A DNA stretch of 64,000 bases, taken from NCBI RefSeq assembly GCF_014284365.1, contig NZ_JACOGG010000016.1, positions 1 through 64,000 of the forward strand, written 5' to 3'. Origin of the DNA: Cognatundibacterium rugosum. Its GTDB lineage: Bacteria; Pseudomonadota; Gammaproteobacteria; Burkholderiales; Burkholderiaceae_D. How positions within the stretch are numbered: the first letter of the stretch is position 1; each line of letters opens with the position of its first letter. The notes beneath the pieces were generated by a model that did not search any database, was not told the DNA's origin, and was given only the letters and a program-made list of their open reading frames with translations. Shown here in pieces: positions 1 to 9,706 of this stretch. The position numbers and the translations under genes are program-made.

Positions 1-74
1 AGAGCGCAGCCAGCGTTCTCCTGCAGATAGTACTCAACAACCTGTACTTTGAATTGCTTTGTATATTTACTCAT
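1..74 (-). CDS. IS3-family transposase OrfA, N-terminal fragment (partial)
   Basis: The frame starts with ATG at 74 and runs off the window edge. It encodes 24 residues beginning MSKYTKQFKVQVVEYYL, typical of the first helix of the OrfA helix-turn-helix of IS3-family elements, which binds the IS ends. A GGGGTG stretch 6-8 bases upstream could be the ribosome binding site, and it lies inside the stem of the hairpin at 80-118. Whether the gene is intact cannot be judged. Confidence 0.65.
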   Translation of the reverse strand, partial: MSKYTKQFKVQVVEYYLQENAGCA

Positions 75-79
75 GAAAA

Positions 80-118
80 CACCCCAAAAGTATGGACGGG
101 TGTCCAACTTTTGGGGTG
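80..118 (-). promoter_or_regulatory. Near-perfect hairpin at the IS end, covering the OrfA ribosome binding site
   Basis: A 12-bp stem (CACCCCAAAAGT with ACTTTTGGGGTG), one unpaired A, a 5-bp stem (TGGAC with GTCCA) and a GGGT loop form an almost perfect dyad. In a transcript entering from outside the IS the stem would hide the GGGGTG ribosome binding site of OrfA. Hairpins that block transposase translation from impinging transcripts are known for several IS elements. That role here is inferred. Confidence 0.55.
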
Positions 119-125
119 CAGTTCA

Positions 126-187
126 CTATCCAGGGCGTTTTTTATTACAAGAACCTCAACAAAACTTACCCTCAACGGTATTGAGGG
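126..187 (-). terminator. Terminator signals after lon, one possibly split by the IS
   Basis: At 169-187 the inverted repeat CCCTCAA-cggta-TTGAGGG, followed leftward by a T-rich stretch, is a plausible terminator for lon. At 126-147 CTATCCAGGGCG followed by TTTTTT looks like the second arm and T-run of another terminator. Its partner arm (CGCCCTGGATAG) is not in the window and would be expected on the far side of the IS. Confidence 0.45.
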
Positions 188-199
188 GCTTACATATCA

Positions 200-2605
200 T
201 CAATGCTTCACGACGCCAGACTCAACCGGTGTCGGTGCAGAGGATGAGGCAAGTGCAACCTCCTCGTCCGACAAGGCAACCGGCTGACGTTCCAAAGCGA
301 TTTCCAGAACACGATCTATCCAACGCACTGGAATAATTTCCAGTTTGTTTTTGACATTATCCGGAATCTCGGTCAGATCCTTGGCATTTTCTTCCGGGAT
401 CAACACCGTTTTAATACCACCACGGTGCGCCGCCAGCAGTTTTTCTTTCAAACCACCAATTGGCAACACCTCACCGCGCAACGTGATCTCGCCCGTCATC
501 GCCACATCCGCGCGGACTGGAATACCGGTGAACACAGATACCAGAGCTGTCGTCATCGCGATACCGGCAGAAGGACCGTCTTTCGGCGTAGCTCCTTCCG
601 GCACGTGAATATGAATATCCGACTTCTCAAACACATCCGCCTTGATACCCAGACGCTTAGCCCGGCTACGCACCACTGTACGCGCTGCCTCTATCGACTC
701 TTTCATCACATCACCCAGAGTACCGGTACGTATCACACCACCTTTGCCCGGCATGGAGACAGCTTCGATCGTCAGCAAGTCACCACCAACTTCAGTCCAG
801 GCCAAACCAACTACCTGACCTACCTGATTCTCCTTGACTGCCACACCAAAATCATAGCGACGCACGCCCAGATATTTATCCAGATTTTTAGAAGTGATCG
901 TTGCTTTTTTCTCGGTCTTCTTCAAGAGCAGCATTTTGACTACTTTGCGACAAATCTTGGAAATTTCACGCTCAAGTGAACGCACACCGGCCTCACGGGT
1001 GTAGTAGCGGATAATGTCGCGGATCGCACTTTCAGCCACACTGATTTCCTCCTCTTTCAAGCCATTATTCTTGACTTGCTTAGGTAGCAGATAGCGTTGC
1101 GCGATGCTGGTTTTCTCATCTTCAGTATAGCCTGACAGGCGTATTACCTCCATTCGGTCCAGCAAAGCTGGCGGAATATTATAAGAATTCGAGGTCGCAA
1201 CAAACATCACATCCGACAGGTCGAAATCCACTTCTATGTAATGGTCAGAGAAAGTGTGATTCTGCTCCGGATCCAACACTTCCAACAATGCTGAAGATGG
1301 ATCACCACGGAAATCAGCACCCATCTTATCCACTTCATCCAACAGGAAAAGCGGATTGCGCACCCCAACCTTGGACAGGCTTTGCAGGATTTTTCCTGGC
1401 ATAGAACCTATGTAAGTACGGCGATGCCCCCGGATCTCAGCCTCATCCCGGACACCACCCAAGGCCATACGCACAAACTTGCGATTCGTCGCACGCGCAA
1501 TGGACTGGCCCAGCGAAGTCTTACCCACTCCAGGAGGACCAACCAGGCACAAAATAGGTGCTTTGAGCTTGTCAACACGCTGTTGAACCGCGAGATACTC
1601 GAGGATGCGCTCTTTAACCTTATCGAGTCCATAGTGCTCATCTTCCAACACCTTCTCAGCATTGCTCAGATCATTATTCACCTTGGATTTCTTTTTCCAA
1701 GGCAAACCAACGATGGTGTCGATATAGTTGCGCACGACGGTCGCTTCAGCCGACATCGGCGACATCATTTTCAGTTTTTTAAGCTCAGCCTGCGCCTTTT
1801 CACGCGCCTCTTTCGGCATCTTGGCAGCGATGATCTTTTTCTCAAGTTCATCGATGTCCGCGCCCTCATCACCCTCGCCCAACTCCTTCTGGATCGCCTT
1901 GACCTGCTCATTCAGGTAGTACTCACGCTGCGACTTCTCCATTTGGCGCTTAACGCGACCACGGATACGTTTTTCAACCTGCAGGATGTCGAGTTCCCCT
2001 TCGAGCTGACCTAACAAGTGCTCCAGGCGCTTACCGACACTAAAGATCTCAAGTATGACTTGCTTCTGTTCCAGCTTGAGCGGCAGGTGCGCAGCGATCG
2101 TGTCAGCCAGGCGCCCGGCATCATCTATCCCGGATAAGGAGGCGAGGATTTCAGGAGGAATTTTTTTATTCAGTTTCACATACTGATCAAACTGCTGGAC
2201 GATAGCGCGACGCATGGCCTCGACCTCAGAATCATCCTCTTCATCGGATTCCACTGGCAGCAAATCAGCACTGAAATGCGATTCAGAATCATGGATCTGA
2301 CTGATTCTTGCGCGCTGGCTGCCTTCGACCAGCACTTTGACTGTGCCATCCGGCAGCTTTAGCATCTGCAGAATATTGGCAACACAGCCAATCTCGTAAA
2401 TATCATCGGCAGACGGTTCATCTTTAGCGGCAGCTTTCTGCGCCGCCAGCATGATACTTTTACCTTGATCCATCGCAGCTTCCAAAGCCTTGATAGACTT
2501 AGGGCGGCCTACAAATAAAGGTATGACCATATGAGGAAATACAACCACGTCACGCAATGGCAGTAACGGCAATTGAGTTTGCCCGGTAATCAGAGTAGTC
2601 GTCAT
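200..2605 (-). CDS. lon: ATP-dependent protease Lon
   Basis: Cytoplasmic AAA+ serine protease that degrades misfolded and regulatory proteins. The 801-residue product has the N-terminal substrate-binding domain (starting near [13 protein letters not shown]), Walker [10 protein letters not shown], Walker B FLLDEVDK and the C-terminal protease domain with the catalytic serine in PKDGPSAG. The frame is open to 2635, but the ATG at 2605 (MTTTLITGQ) has a GAAAGG site upstream and fits the family N-terminus better. It is the last gene of the tig-clpP-clpX-lon block, and an IS sits 75 bp past its stop. Confidence 0.97.
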   Translation of the reverse strand: MTTTLITGQTQLPLLPLRDVVVFPHMVIPLFVGRPKSIKALEAAMDQGKSIMLAAQKAAAKDEPSADDIYEIGCVANILQMLKLPDGTVKVLVEGSQRARISQIHDSESHFSADLLPVESDEEDDSEVEAMRRAIVQQFDQYVKLNKKIPPEILASLSGIDDAGRLADTIAAHLPLKLEQKQVILEIFSVGKRLEHLLGQLEGELDILQVEKRIRGRVKRQMEKSQREYYLNEQVKAIQKELGEGDEGADIDELEKKIIAAKMPKEAREKAQAELKKLKMMSPMSAEATVVRNYIDTIVGLPWKKKSKVNNDLSNAEKVLEDEHYGLDKVKERILEYLAVQQRVDKLKAPILCLVGPPGVGKTSLGQSIARATNRKFVRMALGGVRDEAEIRGHRRTYIGSMPGKILQSLSKVGVRNPLFLLDEVDKMGADFRGDPSSALLEVLDPEQNHTFSDHYIEVDFDLSDVMFVATSNSYNIPPALLDRMEVIRLSGYTEDEKTSIAQRYLLPKQVKNNGLKEEEISVAESAIRDIIRYYTREAGVRSLEREISKICRKVVKMLLLKKTEKKATITSKNLDKYLGVRRYDFGVAVKENQVGQVVGLAWTEVGGDLLTIEAVSMPGKGGVIRTGTLGDVMKESIEAARTVVRSRAKRLGIKADVFEKSDIHIHVPEGATPKDGPSAGIAMTTALVSVFTGIPVRADVAMTGEITLRGEVLPIGGLKEKLLAAHRGGIKTVLIPEENAKDLTEIPDNVKNKLEIIPVRWIDRVLEIALERQPVALSDEEVALASSSAPTPVESGVVKH

Positions 2606-2671
2606 GGCGCACCTTTCAAAAATACTGGTTAACAATGTTGGCGCACAAGGCTAAAACACAAGCCCACCATC

Positions 2672-2718
2672 AAAAAAAAAAAATAAAAAAAGCCACGCAG
2701 AGCAGTCTCCGGGTAGCT
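2672..2718 (-). terminator. Terminator-like hairpin with very long T-run in the lon leader
   Basis: Read leftward, AGCTACCC and GCGTGGCT pair (one mismatch, one wobble) across 2691-2718. An almost unbroken T tract of about 19 bases follows (A tract 2672-2690 on plus). It lies between the clpX terminator and the lon start, so it may be a second terminator or an attenuator in the lon leader. Confidence 0.4.
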
Positions 2719-2784
2719 TTACGATTGAAGCCCTTGATTTAAATACATTCTACTGTGAAACGGAAAATCCCGCTGCAAACAAAC

Positions 2785-2812
2785 AAAAAAGGGGAGTTAG
2801 CTCCCCTTTTTT
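2785..2812 (-). terminator. Rho-independent terminator after clpX
   Basis: GGGGAG-TTAG-CTCCCC (2791-2806) is flanked by an A-run on one side and a T-run on the other. It can stop transcription from clpX and also works in the other direction. It separates clpX from lon. Confidence 0.8.
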
Positions 2813-2833
2813 GCAACAACTGTGACGCGCAGA

Positions 2834-4099
2834 TCAGGCGCCGGCAACTTTGGCCTGCTCATGATAAATCAACAAAGGTTTAGCGCCATTGACGATGGTG
2901 TTTTCATCAATCACTACCTTCTCCACATTCTGATGGCTAGGCAAGTCATACATGATATCCAACAGCGCATGCTCAAGAATAGAACGCAAACCACGCGCAC
3001 CAGTCTTACGTGCAATCGCTTTCTTGGCAATCGCCTGCAACGCAGCAGGACGAATCTCGAGCTCCGTACCTTCCATCTCCAGCAGTTTCGCATACTGCTT
3101 AATCAGTGCATTCTTAGGCTCAACCAGAATCTGAATCAGCGCCTCTTCAGTCAGCTCGTTGAGCGTCGCAATCACCGGCAAACGGCCAATTAACTCAGGA
3201 ATCAGGCCAAACTTGATCAAATCCTGCGCTTCCACGTCCTGCAAAATTTCGCTGGCTGACTGATCACTCTGACTCTTCACGCTGGCCGCAAAGCCGATAC
3301 TGCTACGCTCAGAGCGATCCGAAATAATTTTCGCCAGGCCATCAAACGCACCGCCACAAATAAACATAATATTGGTGGTATCGATCTGGATGAAGTCCTG
3401 ATTCGGATGCTTTCGGCCACCCTGCGGGGGCACCGAAGCCATGGTACCCTCAACCAGTTTCAGCAAAGCCTGCTGCACACCCTCACCTGACACATCGCGG
3501 GTGATGGAAGGGTTATCCGATTTGCGCGAAATCTTATCGATTTCATCAATATAAACAATACCTTTTTGCGCCTTTTCAACTTCATAATTGCAATTTTGCA
3601 GCAATTTCTGAATGATATTTTCGACGTCTTCACCCACATAACCGGCCTCGGTCAGTGTAGTCGCATCCGCAATCACAAACGGCACATTCAGCATACGCGC
3701 CAGGGTCTGCGCCAACAGAGTCTTACCCGACCCGGTAGGACCAACCAAAAGGATGTTACTTTTGGCGAGCTCAACATCATCCTTTTTACCCAGATGCTTG
3801 AGGCGCTTGTAATGGTTGTAGACAGCAACAGCTAAAATCCGCTTTGCATGCTCCTGACCAATCACGTACTGATCCAGCAGGCTGGTGATTTCTTTTGGCG
3901 TGGGCAATTCGGTCTTTGCATTCGCAATATTATCGACCTCAGATACCTCATCACGGATGATATCGTTGCACAGATCTATGCATTCATCACAAATGAATAC
4001 AGAAGGCCCGGCAATCAGCTTTTTCACCTCATGTTGGCTCTTGCCACAGAAAGAGCAGTAGAGCAGTTTTTCACCACTGGAGGATTTTTTATCGGGCAT
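2834..4099 (-). CDS. clpX: ATP-dependent Clp protease ATP-binding subunit ClpX
   Basis: AAA+ unfoldase that feeds tagged substrates to the ClpP chamber in the cytoplasm. The 421-residue protein has the N-terminal zinc-binding domain (CSFC near residue 15, CDEC near 38), Walker A GPTGSGKT, Walker B VYIDEIDK and the usual C-terminal small domain. The length is normal. The start at 4099 ([11 protein letters not shown]) precedes the zinc domain closely, as in relatives. A terminator separates it from clpP upstream, so it probably also has its own promoter in the 175-bp gap. Confidence 0.97.
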   Translation of the reverse strand: MPDKKSSSGEKLLYCSFCGKSQHEVKKLIAGPSVFICDECIDLCNDIIRDEVSEVDNIANAKTELPTPKEITSLLDQYVIGQEHAKRILAVAVYNHYKRLKHLGKKDDVELAKSNILLVGPTGSGKTLLAQTLARMLNVPFVIADATTLTEAGYVGEDVENIIQKLLQNCNYEVEKAQKGIVYIDEIDKISRKSDNPSITRDVSGEGVQQALLKLVEGTMASVPPQGGRKHPNQDFIQIDTTNIMFICGGAFDGLAKIISDRSERSSIGFAASVKSQSDQSASEILQDVEAQDLIKFGLIPELIGRLPVIATLNELTEEALIQILVEPKNALIKQYAKLLEMEGTELEIRPAALQAIAKKAIARKTGARGLRSILEHALLDIMYDLPSHQNVEKVVIDENTIVNGAKPLLIYHEQAKVAGA

Positions 4100-4224
4100 G
4101 GTACGAATAGAAAATAATCAAAATTAAAGAGGCTGAACGGATTGCATATTACCCGTAAAAAGCTATTTCGTCACCGAAACATCACTACTGAATGGGGCAG
4201 ACTCCGCATTTTCCATTCCATAAT

Positions 4225-4257
4225 AAAAAACGCCCGAACCTGAGAGGAACGGGCGCT
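4225..4257 (-). terminator. Rho-independent terminator after clpP
   Basis: Read leftward, CGCCCG and CGGGCG pair around a 13-base loop and are followed by TTTTTT (A-run 4225-4230 on plus). It lies 18 bp past the clpP stop and partly uncouples clpX from tig-clpP. Confidence 0.75.
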
Positions 4258-4274
4258 TACACAACTCGTAGAAA

Positions 4275-4901
4275 TCAGGCGCGGTGAGTAAGGACTTTAT
4301 CGATCAAACCGTATTCTACCGCCGCATCTGCTGACATGAAATTATCTCGGTCAGTGTCTTTGGCTATTTGCTCAAGACTACGTCCTGTCTTTTCTGCCAG
4401 AATTCCATTCAGACGCTCACGCAGATAAAGAATTTCTCTGGCCTGAATCTCAATATCTGAAGCCTGGCCCTGAGCGCCGCCCAAAGGCTGGTGTATCATA
4501 ATACGTGAGTTTGGCAAGGAAAAACGCTTACCTTTTGCGCCGGCAGCAAGCAGAAAGGCACCCATCGAAGCCGCCATGCCAGTACATAGCGTGGACACAT
4601 CCGGCTTGATAAACTGCATCGTGTCATAGATCGCCATACCGGCCGAAACCGAACCACCCGGCGAGTTAATATAAAGTGAAATATCTTTTTCAGGATTTTC
4701 ACTTTCCAAAAACAGCAACTGAGCCACCACCAGATTGGCAGTCTGATCATTGACCGGACCAACCAAGAATATGACACGTTCTTTCAGCAGACGCGAGTAA
4801 ATGTCATACGACCGTTCACCACGTCCACTCTGCTCTACCACCATAGGCACCATGCCCAGCATATTTGTATCCAACGCCGAATTACGGATGATGCCTGTCA
4901 T
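4275..4901 (-). CDS. clpP: ATP-dependent Clp protease proteolytic subunit ClpP
   Basis: Serine peptidase that forms the tetradecameric chamber used with ClpX or ClpA. The 208-residue sequence shows the catalytic serine in GMAASMGA, the catalytic histidine in MIHQPLGG and the conserved NSPGG turn. Its size and N-terminal pro-region are typical of proteobacteria. It follows tig by 16 bp, so the two are probably co-transcribed, and a terminator lies just after it. Confidence 0.97.
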   Translation of the reverse strand: MTGIIRNSALDTNMLGMVPMVVEQSGRGERSYDIYSRLLKERVIFLVGPVNDQTANLVVAQLLFLESENPEKDISLYINSPGGSVSAGMAIYDTMQFIKPDVSTLCTGMAASMGAFLLAAGAKGKRFSLPNSRIMIHQPLGGAQGQASDIEIQAREILYLRERLNGILAEKTGRSLEQIAKDTDRDNFMSADAAVEYGLIDKVLTHRA

Positions 4902-4917
4902 GTGATTTCCTTTTAAA

Positions 4918-6267
4918 TTAAGCCTGAGCGTTATTACCCATCAGTTCGTCGAAAGGCAATTGCTTATCAGCGACCTTGGCTTTACCTAAAACGTAGTTAA
5001 CGACGTTTTCTTCTAAAACAAGGGCTTCCACTTCTGCCAGACGATTACGATCACTGTAGTAATATTTTACTACTTGCTGAGGATCTTCGTAGCTCTGCGC
5101 GAAATCTTCAACCTGCGCTTTGATCTGGTCTGCAGTTGCCTGCAAGCTGTTGGTTTTTACCAGTTCAGCCAGAATCAGACCCAGACGTACGCGGCGCTCT
5201 GCCTGTGCAGTGAACAACTCTTTAGGAAATGGAACGTCTTTAACATTCATGCCACGCTGAGCCATATCCTGACGTGTCATTTCAGCCAGACGCTCGGTAT
5301 CCTGAGCAACCAGAGATTGTGGCACATCAAAGCTCACCGCTTTAACCAGTGCATCCATGACGCTTTCTTTGGTTTTCGCTTTTACGCGGCCACGCACTTC
5401 ACGCTCCAGATTTTCTTTGATGTCAGAGCGCATTTTTTCGATGTTGCCATCTTCCACACCCAACATTTTAGCGAAATCTGCATCAACTTCCGGCAGATGT
5501 GCCCATTCAATTTTGGATACAGTGATTGTGAACTCTGCAGTTTTACCAGCAACATCTTTGCCATGGTAATCTTCTGGGAAGGCCAGCGGGAAAGTTTTGG
5601 ATTCGCCAGCTTTCAGACCCAGCGTTGCAGCTTCAAACTCAGGCAACATGCGGCCTTCGCCTAATACAAACACAAAGCCTTCAGCTTTACCGCCAGCGAA
5701 TTCAACGCCATCGATCTTGCCAACGAAATCGACTGTTACACGGTCACCGTTTTGTGCGGACTGATCTGCGCCACCGTCACCATGTGCGCCCTGCTCGCCT
5801 TTGACATGGAAATGTACGCGTTGCTTACGCAGAATATCGATCGTTTTATCGATTTCAGCATGAGTCACGTCGGATTTAACTTGCTCAACTTCTGCACCGG
5901 ACAAGTCGCCAATAACGATTTCCGGATACACTTCAAAAGTTGCATCGAATGCCACTTCACCCTCAGCAACACCTTCGCCAGCTTTTGGCGCGATGCTAGG
6001 GTAACCTGCTACGCGCAGATTATTTTCATTCGCAGCCAGCGCGAATGCCTGGCCTACTTTATCGTTCAGGACTTCAGTCTCTACCTGATAGCCATATTGC
6101 GCAGCCACCATTTTCATCGGGACTTTACCAGCGCGGAAGCCAGGCGCTTTTGCTGTACGGGCACGCACTTTCAAACGCTTTTCAACTTCTGATTTCACAT
6201 CAGCGATAGGAAAAGAAATCGTGAGGCGGCGCTCCAATTTATCTAAAGTTTCGACTGCAGTTGCCAT
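4918..6267 (-). CDS. tig: Trigger factor (ribosome-associated chaperone)
   Basis: Binds at the ribosome exit tunnel and helps nascent proteins fold. It has peptidyl-prolyl isomerase activity. The 449-residue product contains the ribosome-docking signature GFRAGKVP in the N-terminal domain (about residues 45-52), an FKBP-type domain in the middle and a helical C-terminal chaperone domain. The frame is open further upstream but that part overlaps tRNA-Leu, so the ATG at 6267 (MATAVETL) is the start. It heads the tig-clpP unit. Confidence 0.96.
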   Translation of the reverse strand: MATAVETLDKLERRLTISFPIADVKSEVEKRLKVRARTAKAPGFRAGKVPMKMVAAQYGYQVETEVLNDKVGQAFALAANENNLRVAGYPSIAPKAGEGVAEGEVAFDATFEVYPEIVIGDLSGAEVEQVKSDVTHAEIDKTIDILRKQRVHFHVKGEQGAHGDGGADQSAQNGDRVTVDFVGKIDGVEFAGGKAEGFVFVLGEGRMLPEFEAATLGLKAGESKTFPLAFPEDYHGKDVAGKTAEFTITVSKIEWAHLPEVDADFAKMLGVEDGNIEKMRSDIKENLEREVRGRVKAKTKESVMDALVKAVSFDVPQSLVAQDTERLAEMTRQDMAQRGMNVKDVPFPKELFTAQAERRVRLGLILAELVKTNSLQATADQIKAQVEDFAQSYEDPQQVVKYYYSDRNRLAEVEALVLEENVVNYVLGKAKVADKQLPFDELMGNNAQA

Positions 6268-6295
6268 GAAAATCGTCCAAATAGTAAAAATTCTG

Positions 6296-6382
6296 TGGTG
6301 CGAGGAGGGGGACTCGAACCCCCACACCATTGCTGGCGTCAGGACCTAAACCTGGTGCGTCTACCAATTTCGCCATCCTCGC
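6296..6382 (-). tRNA. tRNA-Leu (anticodon UAG)
   Basis: The leftward sequence folds as an 87-base class II tRNA with acceptor stem GCGAGGA/TCCTCGC, an encoded CCA end, a long variable arm and the anticodon loop TTTAGGT, giving anticodon TAG. It lies directly upstream of tig, a common arrangement in Burkholderiales. Confidence 0.95.
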
Positions 6383-6437
6383 GGGATGAGTTAAGTTACA
6401 TACCGACACAAAAATCTTGCATCAGCAAAAAAGCAAA

Positions 6438-6462
6438 GGGCGACCCGAACTTCAAGCGTCGC
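6438..6462 (-). terminator. Second hairpin between the RND operon and tRNA-Leu
   Basis: GGGCGAC and GTCGCCC pair around a 12-base loop. Read leftward, the stem is followed by a T-rich run (TTTGCTTTTTT). It could be a backup terminator for the efflux operon. Confidence 0.5.
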
Positions 6463-6548
6463 CCAAAACTAATGCATGTGGCATTACAACTCCAGCCCGA
6501 TATTGTACTGGATTTTGTATTGCCGTGTCTTATTTTTTAAAGCATTTT

Positions 6549-6592
6549 AAAAAAAACGCGGCAAATCAATGCTAACGCGCTGATTTGCCGCG
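6549..6592 (-). terminator. Rho-independent terminator after the RND efflux operon
   Basis: CGCGGCAAATCA (6557-6568) pairs perfectly with TGATTTGCCGCG (6581-6592), and leftward a run of eight T follows. It ends 25 bp past the stop of the RND permease. Confidence 0.85.
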
Positions 6593-6616
6593 CACGCATG
6601 CGCAGATCAAGTTGGT

Positions 6617-9600
6617 TCAGGTCGGTTTTTTGACCCGGAACCAGATTGCATAGAGAGCTGGCAAGAACAACAAAGTTAAGGCCGTTGCGATAATCAGCCC
6701 GCCCATAATCGCGACCGCCATTGGCCCCCAGAACACTGACCTGGACAAAGGTATCATCGCCAACACTGCCGCTGCAGCCGTCAGAATAATCGGACGGAAG
6801 CGGCGTACGGCAGACTCAACGATCGCGTCCCAGGCTGGCACACCCTCCTGTATATCGTGTTCAATCTGATCGATCAGAATGACCGAGTTACGAATAATCA
6901 TGCCAAACAAAGCAATCACGCCGAGCTGCGCCACAAAGCCGAACGGACGATGCAACAGCAGCAAAGCCATGGCTGCACCCGCCACACCCAGCGGACCAGT
7001 CAGGAACACCAGCAAAGAACGTGAGAAGCTATGCAGCTGCAACATCAACAAGGTGAAGATGATAAAGATCACCAGTGGCACATTCGCCGCGATAGATTGC
7101 TGCGCCTTACCACTGTCCGCTGCCGCACCAGCCAGCTCAACCTTATAACCTGCCGGCAAAGCCGCCTGCAAATCTTTGAGTTTAGGCGCAATCTGTGAAG
7201 ACACTGTAGGCCCCTGTATACCATCGGCCACATCAGATTGCACCGTGACTGCCCACTCACGCCCCTCACGCCACACCACACCCGGCTCCCAGACCAGACC
7301 AATTTTCGCCAGTTGAGATAAAGGAACCGCTTTACCGGCTGCAGTTGGCACATTCACCACGCGCAACGCCTCGATGGTTGCAGCTTCATTCACAGGCTGA
7401 CGCACTACCATGTCGATCAGCTTATTACCATCACGGAACTGCCCCACCGTCGTACCAGACAATACCGTATTGGTGACCCGCATAACAGCTTGCGACGTGA
7501 CACCCAGTGCCCGCAATTTATCCTGATCGAGATCGATGCGTATCACTTTGACCGACTCATTCCAGTTGTCGTTGACGCCGACCGTGTTTGGATTGGCGCG
7601 CATGACTTCCTTGACCTGATCAGCGATTTCACGCACTTTCGCAACCTCCAGGCCCGTCACACGGAATTGCACCGGATATGGAACCGGTGGCCCATTCGGT
7701 AACAACTTCACACGTCCTCGCACTTCCGGAAATTCAGTCTTAAATGCATCGACAATTTTCAGGCGCAGGGCCTCCCTCGTCTTCAAATCTTTAGGCAACA
7801 CCACAATCTGCGACACGTTTGTTTGCGGGAAAATCTGATCCAGCGGCAGGTAGAAGCGCGGACTGCCGGTGCCGACATAACTGGTCACACTCTCCACCCC
7901 ATCCTGTTTTTGTATGAAGGCTTCAAATTTCTTAACTTGCGCCTCAGTAGCCTTGAATGCGGATCCCTCCGGCAACCACATTTCAACCATCAATTCCGGG
8001 CGACTGGAATCGGGGAAGAATTGTTGTTCAATAAATTTAAAACCAAACACGCCCAGGCCAAATACACCGAGCGAAACCATGATGGTCGTTTTACGCCATT
8101 CCACACACCAGTTAACAACCCGTCTGAAGCGACTGTAAAACGGACTGTCAAAAATTTCGTGTGAGTGATCGCCAATCGCATGCGCCTTGGTTTTCAGCAG
8201 CAGGTAGCCAAGATATGGCGTAAACAGCACAGCTGCCAGCCAGGAAATCACCAGCGCCAGCGCATTTACAGAAAACATAGAGAAGGTATATTCACCGGCA
8301 GCAGATTTCGCCAGGCCGATAGGCAGGAAACCAGCCGCGGTAATCAACGTGCCCGTCAGCATAGGCATCGCTGTCGACGTATAGGCAAACGTAGCTGCAT
8401 CAAATCGGGAAAAGCCCTCCTCCATTTTGCGCACCATCATCTCAACCGCGATGATCGCATCATCCACCAGCAAACCCAGCGCGATAATCAAAGCACCCAG
8501 CGAAATCTTATGCAAATCAATATCCAGAATATGCATGAACAGGAAGGTAATCGCGAGCACCAGTGGTATCGTCAGCCCCACCACCAGACCAGGCCAGATA
8601 TCCAGCCGCAGCGGCTTGGTATGCAAGCCAAGCGACAGGAAGCTGACGGCTAACACAATCACCACTGCCTCGATCAAGGTGTGTACAAACTCGCCCACCG
8701 ACGCCTTCACCGCATCCGGTTGATTCGTGACCTGCTCCAATTCGATACCGACCGGCAGTTTGGCTTTCAGATTACCCACCTCAGCCTGCAAATTCTTACC
8801 CAGATCAATAATATTGCCGCCTTTCTCCATCGAAATCCCAAGGCCGACCACTTCTTTTCCATTGAAGCGCATCTTGTCTTGCGGCGGATTTTTATACTCG
8901 CGTTTGACGGTGGCAAAATCGCCAAGGCGGAAGGTAGTTCCATTCGCACGCAATTGCAGATTTTCCAGATCCTTGACGGTCATCAGCGCACCGGACACTC
9001 TGACCTGCAGGTTATCCGTGGAAGTGGTTAACACCCCGGTACCTTCGACACCGTTCTGAGAATTTATCTGCGAAACAATCGCATCAAATGACACGCCCAG
9101 CTGGGCAAATTTCTGATGCGAAAAAACGATATTAATCTTTTCATCCTGCACACCAAACAGCTCCACCTTGGAAACCGAAGGAATACGCAGGAACTGCTGA
9201 CGTACAAAATCAGCATATTCTTTTACCTCTTCATAGGTAAAACCATCACCCGACAACGCAAAGATGGACCCATAGGTATCACCAAATTCGTCATTAAAAA
9301 ATGGCCCGATCACACCGGCAGGTAAAGTGGATTTAATATCCCCGATTTTTTTACGCACCTGATACCAGGCCTGCGGCGTTTCCTTAGGCGGCGTAGATTC
9401 ACGCAATTGCAGGATGATGACGGTTTCACCTGGCTTGGAATAGCTGCGGATTTTGTCTATGTAAGGTGTTTCCTGCAGCTTTTTTTCCAACTTATCCGTG
9501 ACCTGATCCGCCATCTGTAAAGCGGATGCACCCGGCCAGATCGCACGTACTACCATGGCACGGAAAGTAAAAGGCGGATCTTCATCCTGCCCCAGCTTAC

Positions 9601-9706
9601 TGTAACTAAAAATGCCGCCCAGCAGCAGCACCACGATCAGATATCGGGTCAGCGGAATATGCTCCAGTGCCCAACGTGATAAGTTAAATCCCCTGGATGA
9701 ACTCAT
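6617..9706 (-). CDS. RND efflux pump inner-membrane permease (AcrB/HAE1-like)
   Basis: Proton-driven efflux transporter of the resistance-nodulation-division superfamily. The 1029-residue size fits, with a first membrane helix near residues 20-40, a large periplasmic loop, a block of helices near 335-530, a second large loop and a final block of helices. The family TM4 acidic residues are visible in GLLVDDAI. Substrates cannot be told from sequence. The start overlaps the stop of the adaptor gene by four bases (ATGA). No outer-membrane channel gene is nearby, so a distant TolC-type protein is probably used. Confidence 0.93.
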   Translation of the reverse strand: MSSSRGFNLSRWALEHIPLTRYLIVVLLLGGIFSYSKLGQDEDPPFTFRAMVVRAIWPGASALQMADQVTDKLEKKLQETPYIDKIRSYSKPGETVIILQLRESTPPKETPQAWYQVRKKIGDIKSTLPAGVIGPFFNDEFGDTYGSIFALSGDGFTYEEVKEYADFVRQQFLRIPSVSKVELFGVQDEKINIVFSHQKFAQLGVSFDAIVSQINSQNGVEGTGVLTTSTDNLQVRVSGALMTVKDLENLQLRANGTTFRLGDFATVKREYKNPPQDKMRFNGKEVVGLGISMEKGGNIIDLGKNLQAEVGNLKAKLPVGIELEQVTNQPDAVKASVGEFVHTLIEAVVIVLAVSFLSLGLHTKPLRLDIWPGLVVGLTIPLVLAITFLFMHILDIDLHKISLGALIIALGLLVDDAIIAVEMMVRKMEEGFSRFDAATFAYTSTAMPMLTGTLITAAGFLPIGLAKSAAGEYTFSMFSVNALALVISWLAAVLFTPYLGYLLLKTKAHAIGDHSHEIFDSPFYSRFRRVVNWCVEWRKTTIMVSLGVFGLGVFGFKFIEQQFFPDSSRPELMVEMWLPEGSAFKATEAQVKKFEAFIQKQDGVESVTSYVGTGSPRFYLPLDQIFPQTNVSQIVVLPKDLKTREALRLKIVDAFKTEFPEVRGRVKLLPNGPPVPYPVQFRVTGLEVAKVREIADQVKEVMRANPNTVGVNDNWNESVKVIRIDLDQDKLRALGVTSQAVMRVTNTVLSGTTVGQFRDGNKLIDMVVRQPVNEAATIEALRVVNVPTAAGKAVPLSQLAKIGLVWEPGVVWREGREWAVTVQSDVADGIQGPTVSSQIAPKLKDLQAALPAGYKVELAGAAADSGKAQQSIAANVPLVIFIIFTLLMLQLHSFSRSLLVFLTGPLGVAGAAMALLLLHRPFGFVAQLGVIALFGMIIRNSVILIDQIEHDIQEGVPAWDAIVESAVRRFRPIILTAAAAVLAMIPLSRSVFWGPMAVAIMGGLIIATALTLLFLPALYAIWFRVKKPT

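Larger units (their letters stand above)
1..125 (-). mobile_element. IS3-family element, one end only (cut by window edge)
   Basis: The leftward sequence beginning TGAACTGCACCCCAAAAG at about 125 matches the terminal inverted repeat style of IS3-family (IS150-like) elements. It is followed inward by a reading frame that looks like the start of OrfA. Only this end lies in the window, so the size, OrfB and target duplication cannot be seen. The element lies just past the 3' end of lon, in the same orientation. Confidence 0.75.

Noticed and set aside
425-979. 184-codon plus-strand frame opposite lon
   Set aside because: It is a shadow frame of the lon gene, rich in His/Arg/Thr as expected for antisense frames, with no family match.
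6268-6330. Longer N-terminus for trigger factor
   Set aside because: The extra 21 codons run into tRNA-Leu; the family N-terminus begins at the ATG at 6267.
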